From assembly GCA_023433965.1 (NCBI GenBank), contig JAEYTQ010000010.1:1-7802 (forward strand): a DNA stretch of 7,802 nucleotides. Reading direction: 5' to 3'. The stretch comes from Pseudomonadota bacterium (GTDB lineage: Bacteria; Pseudomonadota; Alphaproteobacteria; Rhizobiales; Xanthobacteraceae). The notes beneath the pieces were generated by a model that ran no database searches, was not told the origin of the DNA, and saw only the letters and a list, made by a program, of their open reading frames with translations. Positions 5,267-7,802 of this stretch are shown here, in pieces. Position 1 is the first letter of the stretch. The number at the start of each line of letters is the position of its first letter. Position numbers and translations under genes: made by a program.

Positions 5267-6562
5267 ATGCCCGTTCGCCTCGACTGCAGCAGCGCCGATT
5301 TTGACCAGCGATTCGCCGCCTTCCTCGCCGCCAAACGTGAGGCTTCGGCGGACGTCGAGGCGGCCGCGCGCGCGATCGTCGACGACGTCGCCAAGCGCGG
5401 CGATGCGGCCCTGCTCGAGGCGACGGCCAAGTTCGACCGGCTGACGTTGAATGCGTCCTCATTGCGCGTCACCGCCGCCGAGATCGAGGCGGCCGTCAAG
5501 GCCTGCGAAGCCGCGACGCTCGATGCGCTGAAGCTCGCGCGCGACCGCATCGAGACCTATCACCGCCGCCAGCTGCCGAAGGACGAGCGCTTCACCGACC
5601 CGCTCGGCGTCGAGCTCGGCTGGCGCTACACCGCGATCGAATCCGCCGGCCTCTATGTGCCCGGCGGCACGGCCGCCTATCCCTCCTCGGTGCTGATGAA
5701 TGCGGTGCCGGCAAGAGTGGCCGGCGTGTCCAGGCTCGTGATGGTGGTGCCCTCGCCGGACGGCAAGCTCAATCCGCTGGTGCTGGCCGCCGCGCATCTC
5801 GGCGGCGTCACCGAGATCTACCGCGTCGGCGGCGCGCAGGCGATCGCCGCGCTGGCCCACGGCACCGCGACGATCGCGCCGGTCGCCAAGATCGTCGGGC
5901 CCGGCAACGCCTATGTCGCCGCCGCCAAACGGCTGGTGTTCGGCAAGGTCGGCATCGACATGATCGCCGGCCCCTCGGAGGTGCTCGTCATCGCCGACGA
6001 CACCGGCAACGCCGACTGGATCGCCGCTGACCTCTTGGCGCAGGCCGAGCACGATGCCAGCGCGCAGTCCATCCTGATCACGGACTCGGCGCGCCTTGCC
6101 GCCGACGTCGAGAAGGCGGTCGAAGCGCAGCTGAAGACGCTGCCGCGCGCCGCGATCGCCGCTGCGTCCTGGGCCGATTTCGGCGCCGAGATCATGGTGA
6201 AGAGCCTCGACGAGGCTATCCCGCTCGCGGACGCCATCGCAGCCGAGCATCTCGAGATCATGACCGGCGATCCCGACGCGCTCGCTGCGAAGATCCGCAA
6301 CGCCGGCGCGGTGTTCCTCGGGCCTCATACGCCCGAGGCGATCGGCGATTATGTCGGCGGCTCCAACCACGTGCTGCCCACGGCGCGCTCGGCGCGCTTC
6401 TCCTCAGGCCTGTCGGTGCACGATTTCATCAAGCGCACCTCGATCCTGAAATGCGGCCCCGATCAATTGCGTGCACTGGGACCTGCCGCGATGACGCTCG
6501 GCAAGGCCGAGGGGCTGGACGCCCATTCGCGCTCGATCGGATTGCGCCTCAACCTGTCATGA
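5267..6562 (+). CDS. hisD: Histidinol dehydrogenase
   Basis: The enzyme oxidises L-histidinol to L-histidine in two NAD-dependent steps via histidinal, the end of histidine synthesis, as a cytoplasmic zinc homodimer. The 431 residues match the family over their full length. Visible are [10 protein letters not shown] (131-140), [14 protein letters not shown] (187-200), [10 protein letters not shown] (208-217) and DMIAGPSEV (231-239). By comparison with the E. coli enzyme, zinc ligands are Gln259, His262, Asp361 and His420, and catalytic Glu327-His328 lie in AAEHLE; all are present. ATG 5267 gives the usual N terminus but has no clear ribosome site; an in-frame GTG at 5222 does have AGAGGA before it (4-base spacing) and would add 15 residues. 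The gene follows DUF2948 after 82 bases and overlaps the next start by ATGA. Confidence 0.97.
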   Translation: MPVRLDCSSADFDQRFAAFLAAKREASADVEAAARAIVDDVAKRGDAALLEATAKFDRLTLNASSLRVTAAEIEAAVKACEAATLDALKLARDRIETYHRRQLPKDERFTDPLGVELGWRYTAIESAGLYVPGGTAAYPSSVLMNAVPARVAGVSRLVMVVPSPDGKLNPLVLAAAHLGGVTEIYRVGGAQAIAALAHGTATIAPVAKIVGPGNAYVAAAKRLVFGKVGIDMIAGPSEVLVIADDTGNADWIAADLLAQAEHDASAQSILITDSARLAADVEKAVEAQLKTLPRAAIAAASWADFGAEIMVKSLDEAIPLADAIAAEHLEIMTGDPDALAAKIRNAGAVFLGPHTPEAIGDYVGGSNHVLPTARSARFSSGLSVHDFIKRTSILKCGPDQLRALGPAAMTLGKAEGLDAHSRSIGLRLNLS

Positions 6563-7056
6563 CAAAGCCGCCCGAACAGGACGACACGGCCAATCGCATC
6601 GTCGGCGTCACGCTCGACGAGGAATCGATCGGCCGTTCCGGGCCGGACATCGAGCATGAGCGGGCGATCGCGATCTACGATCTGATCGAGCAGAACCTGT
6701 TCGCACCGGAAGGTGCTGATGGGAAGGGCCCGTTCACGCTGCATCTCGGCATCACCGGCAACCGGCTGATGTTCGACATTCGCCGCGAGGACGGCACGCC
6801 CGTCGTCGCGCATCTGTTGTCACTGACGCCGTTCCGGCGGATCGTGAAGGACTATTTCATGATCTGCGACAGCTACTACCAGGCGATCCGCACCGCGACG
6901 CCGGACAAGATCGAGGCCATCGACATGGGCCGGCGCGGAATCCATGACGAGGGATCGCGCACGCTGCAGGAGCGGCTGAAGGGAAAGGTGCGGATCGATT
7001 TCGAGACCTCGCGCCGGCTGTTCACGCTCATTACCGTCCTGCATTGGAAAGGCTGA
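6559..7056 (+). CDS. UPF0262 family protein, 165 aa
   Basis: This protein belongs to a family of unknown function found mainly in alphaproteobacteria. Recognisable parts are [20 protein letters not shown] (residues 14-33), [20 protein letters not shown] (57-76), [20 protein letters not shown] (86-105), and a C-terminal [12 protein letters not shown]. The mix of short beta strands and helices suggests a soluble globular protein; no cofactor motif, signal peptide or membrane helix is seen. The open frame continues upstream inside hisD, but ATG 6559 overlaps the hisD stop (ATGA), giving the normal family N terminus and suggesting translational coupling, since no ribosome site precedes it. It is followed after 6 bases by the phosphatase gene. 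Position between hisD and the phosphatase is conserved in Rhizobiales as I recall. Confidence 0.93.
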   Translation: MTKPPEQDDTANRIVGVTLDEESIGRSGPDIEHERAIAIYDLIEQNLFAPEGADGKGPFTLHLGITGNRLMFDIRREDGTPVVAHLLSLTPFRRIVKDYFMICDSYYQAIRTATPDKIEAIDMGRRGIHDEGSRTLQERLKGKVRIDFETSRRLFTLITVLHWKG

Positions 7057-7062
7057 TCGCGG

Positions 7063-7530
7063 ATGGCTGCGCCCCCACGCGCAAGCAATCCGCAATCGGT
7101 GCTGTTCGCCTGTGCGATGAACAGCGTGCGCTCGCCGATGGCCGAGAGCCTGTTGCTGCACATGTTTCCGCAGGGCCTCTACGTGAAGTCGGCGGGCACC
7201 AGGAAGGGCGAGCTCGATTCGTTCGCGGTTGCGGTGATGGCCGAGCTCGGCCACGACATCTCGGGCCACAAGCCGCAGACCTTTGAGGAGCTGGAGGACT
7301 GGGAGGGGCTCAATTTCGACCTCATCATCACGCTCTCGCCCGAGGCGCATCACAAGGCGCTGGAGCTGACGCGAACGCTCGCGGCCGATGTCGAATACTG
7401 GCCGACGCAGGATCCCACCACCATCGAAGGCAGCCGCGAGCAGAAGCTCGCCGCCTATCGCGAGGTCTGCGACCAGCTGTTGATGCGGATCCGGCGGCGG
7501 TTCGCCAAGGTGGGCGCGGCGAACGGGTAG
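7063..7530 (+). CDS. Low-molecular-weight protein tyrosine phosphatase family protein
   Basis: The 155-residue protein has the family's N-terminal phosphate loop FACAMNSVRSPMAE, with nucleophile Cys17, C-X5-R (Arg23) and Ser24. The second signature, WPTQDP, places the general-acid Asp117 in a DP pair. SAGTRKGE (43-50) and GHDISGHKPQ (63-72) are further family segments. Members hydrolyse phosphotyrosine through a cysteinyl-phosphate; thioredoxin-coupled arsenate reductases share the fold and loop, so arsenate reduction is an alternative. The extra cysteines needed for the ArsC disulfide relay are not evident: besides Cys17 only Cys136 is present. ATG 7063 is 6 bases after the UPF0262 stop, with GGAAAGG (7046-7052) as ribosome site, so the two are probably co-translated from the hisD transcript. 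Confidence 0.9.
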   Translation: MAAPPRASNPQSVLFACAMNSVRSPMAESLLLHMFPQGLYVKSAGTRKGELDSFAVAVMAELGHDISGHKPQTFEELEDWEGLNFDLIITLSPEAHHKALELTRTLAADVEYWPTQDPTTIEGSREQKLAAYREVCDQLLMRIRRRFAKVGAANG

Positions 7531-7595
7531 CATGCGGCGCCCGTTACACCGGCGTCACAGGATGCAGGCAGAGCCATGTCGAAGGCTCGAATCAC

Positions 7596-7616
7596 CAACC
7601 TCGGGTTCCCGGGTTG
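7596..7616 (+). terminator. Hairpin in the gap before maf
   Basis: CAACC-T-CGG (7596-7603) pairs with CCG-GGTTG (7609-7616) with one bulged T and a short loop. It lies 65 bases after the phosphatase stop and could end that transcript, but no T run follows and its right arm overlaps the possible maf -35 box. Confidence 0.2.
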
Positions 7617-7642
7617 TGAAATCAGCCCCCTTCCGATAGGTT
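7614..7642 (+). promoter_or_regulatory. Possible maf promoter
   Basis: TTGTGA (7614-7619) and TAGGTT (7637-7642) are separated by exactly 17 bases, about 40 bases before the maf start. Matches to the sigma-70 boxes are 4 of 6 and 3 of 6. The 154-base gap after the tightly packed phosphatase gene makes a separate promoter reasonable, but the boxes are weak. Confidence 0.25.
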
Positions 7643-7684
7643 CCGCGCGCAATTCACCCCCGCCTCCATCCCCCAAATCATCTG

Positions 7685-7802
7685 ATGCTTGGCCGCCCCA
7701 AATTCGTACTTGCCTCCGGTTCGCCGCGGCGCCTGTCGCTGCTCAACCAGGCCGGCATCGAGCCGGATGCGCTCCGGCCGGCCGACGTCGACGAGACGCC
7801 GA
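7685..7802 (+). CDS. maf: Maf family nucleotide pyrophosphatase, 5' part only
   Basis: Only the first 39 codons are in the window. They contain the Maf signature [15 protein letters not shown] (residues 6-20), whose SGSPRR binds the nucleotide phosphates, followed by DVDETP (34-39), with the conserved acidic start of the second motif. Maf/YhdE-type proteins hydrolyse dTTP, UTP or modified nucleotides to the monophosphate plus pyrophosphate, a house-cleaning role, and have been linked to septum control in Bacillus. ATG 7685 gives the standard N terminus; no clear ribosome site precedes it in the C-rich leader. The frame is open to the right edge. Confidence 0.93.
   Translation, partial: MLGRPKFVLASGSPRRLSLLNQAGIEPDALRPADVDETP

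Noticed and set aside
5459..6370. A 303-codon minus-strand frame opposite hisD
   Set aside because: hisD is certain on the plus strand, and the antisense product resembles no family.
7063..7530. Thioredoxin-coupled arsenate reductase (arsC) as the main call
   Set aside because: The C-X5-R loop and DP motif fit both families, but the second and third relay cysteines of ArsC are not apparent and no ars genes are adjacent.
7576..7802. An open frame from ATG 7576 running through the maf start in another frame
   Set aside because: The translation is Pro/Ser/Arg-rich without family features, and it conflicts with the clear Maf signature.
1..7802. CRISPR array, insertion sequence or toxin-antitoxin pair
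   Set aside because: No regularly spaced direct repeats, transposase motif or small toxin-antitoxin gene pair was seen; the repeats present are single palindromic units.

Overview
The window looks like a chromosomal segment from a high-GC alphaproteobacterium, most likely Bradyrhizobium or a close relative (Nitrobacteraceae). This rests on strong G/C bias at third codon positions, the gene order DUF2948 - hisD - UPF0262 - low-molecular-weight phosphatase - maf, and short palindromic repeats of a style I associate with Bradyrhizobium genomes. The genus is an inference from memory; no search was run.

Left edge (1-562): a tRNA-Thr(GGT) on the minus strand, cut by the window edge at its 3' side. 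It is followed by about 310 bases with no gene and many GGCCGG-type dyads, then a 62-residue conserved-looking small protein on the plus strand.

Middle (595-4538): four plus-strand genes that do not look like one operon. They are a three-part protein (cyclic-nucleotide-binding domain, glutaredoxin-like segment, thioredoxin-reductase-like flavoprotein) that lacks the usual CxxC redox pair; a small EthD-family protein; a five-helix membrane protein of unknown function; and an alpha/beta hydrolase of the aryl esterase / non-heme chloroperoxidase type. The gaps hold hairpins and palindromic repeats, including an inverted pair just before the EthD gene and a set of alternative hairpins before the membrane protein.

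Right part (4678-7802): a conserved cluster, all on the plus strand. A DUF2948 protein is followed by histidinol dehydrogenase (hisD), which overlaps the UPF0262 gene by 4 bases. UPF0262 is followed after 6 bases by a low-molecular-weight protein tyrosine phosphatase. After a 154-base gap comes the start of maf (nucleotide pyrophosphatase), cut by the right edge. hisD carries out the last two oxidation steps of histidine synthesis; the roles of DUF2948 and UPF0262 are not known.

This is mostly ordinary housekeeping and accessory sequence, and I see no clear new multi-gene system. The observations most worth a second look are the flavoprotein fusion without redox cysteines, the mutually exclusive hairpins at 2941-3006, and the dyad-rich 3' end of the DUF2948 gene.
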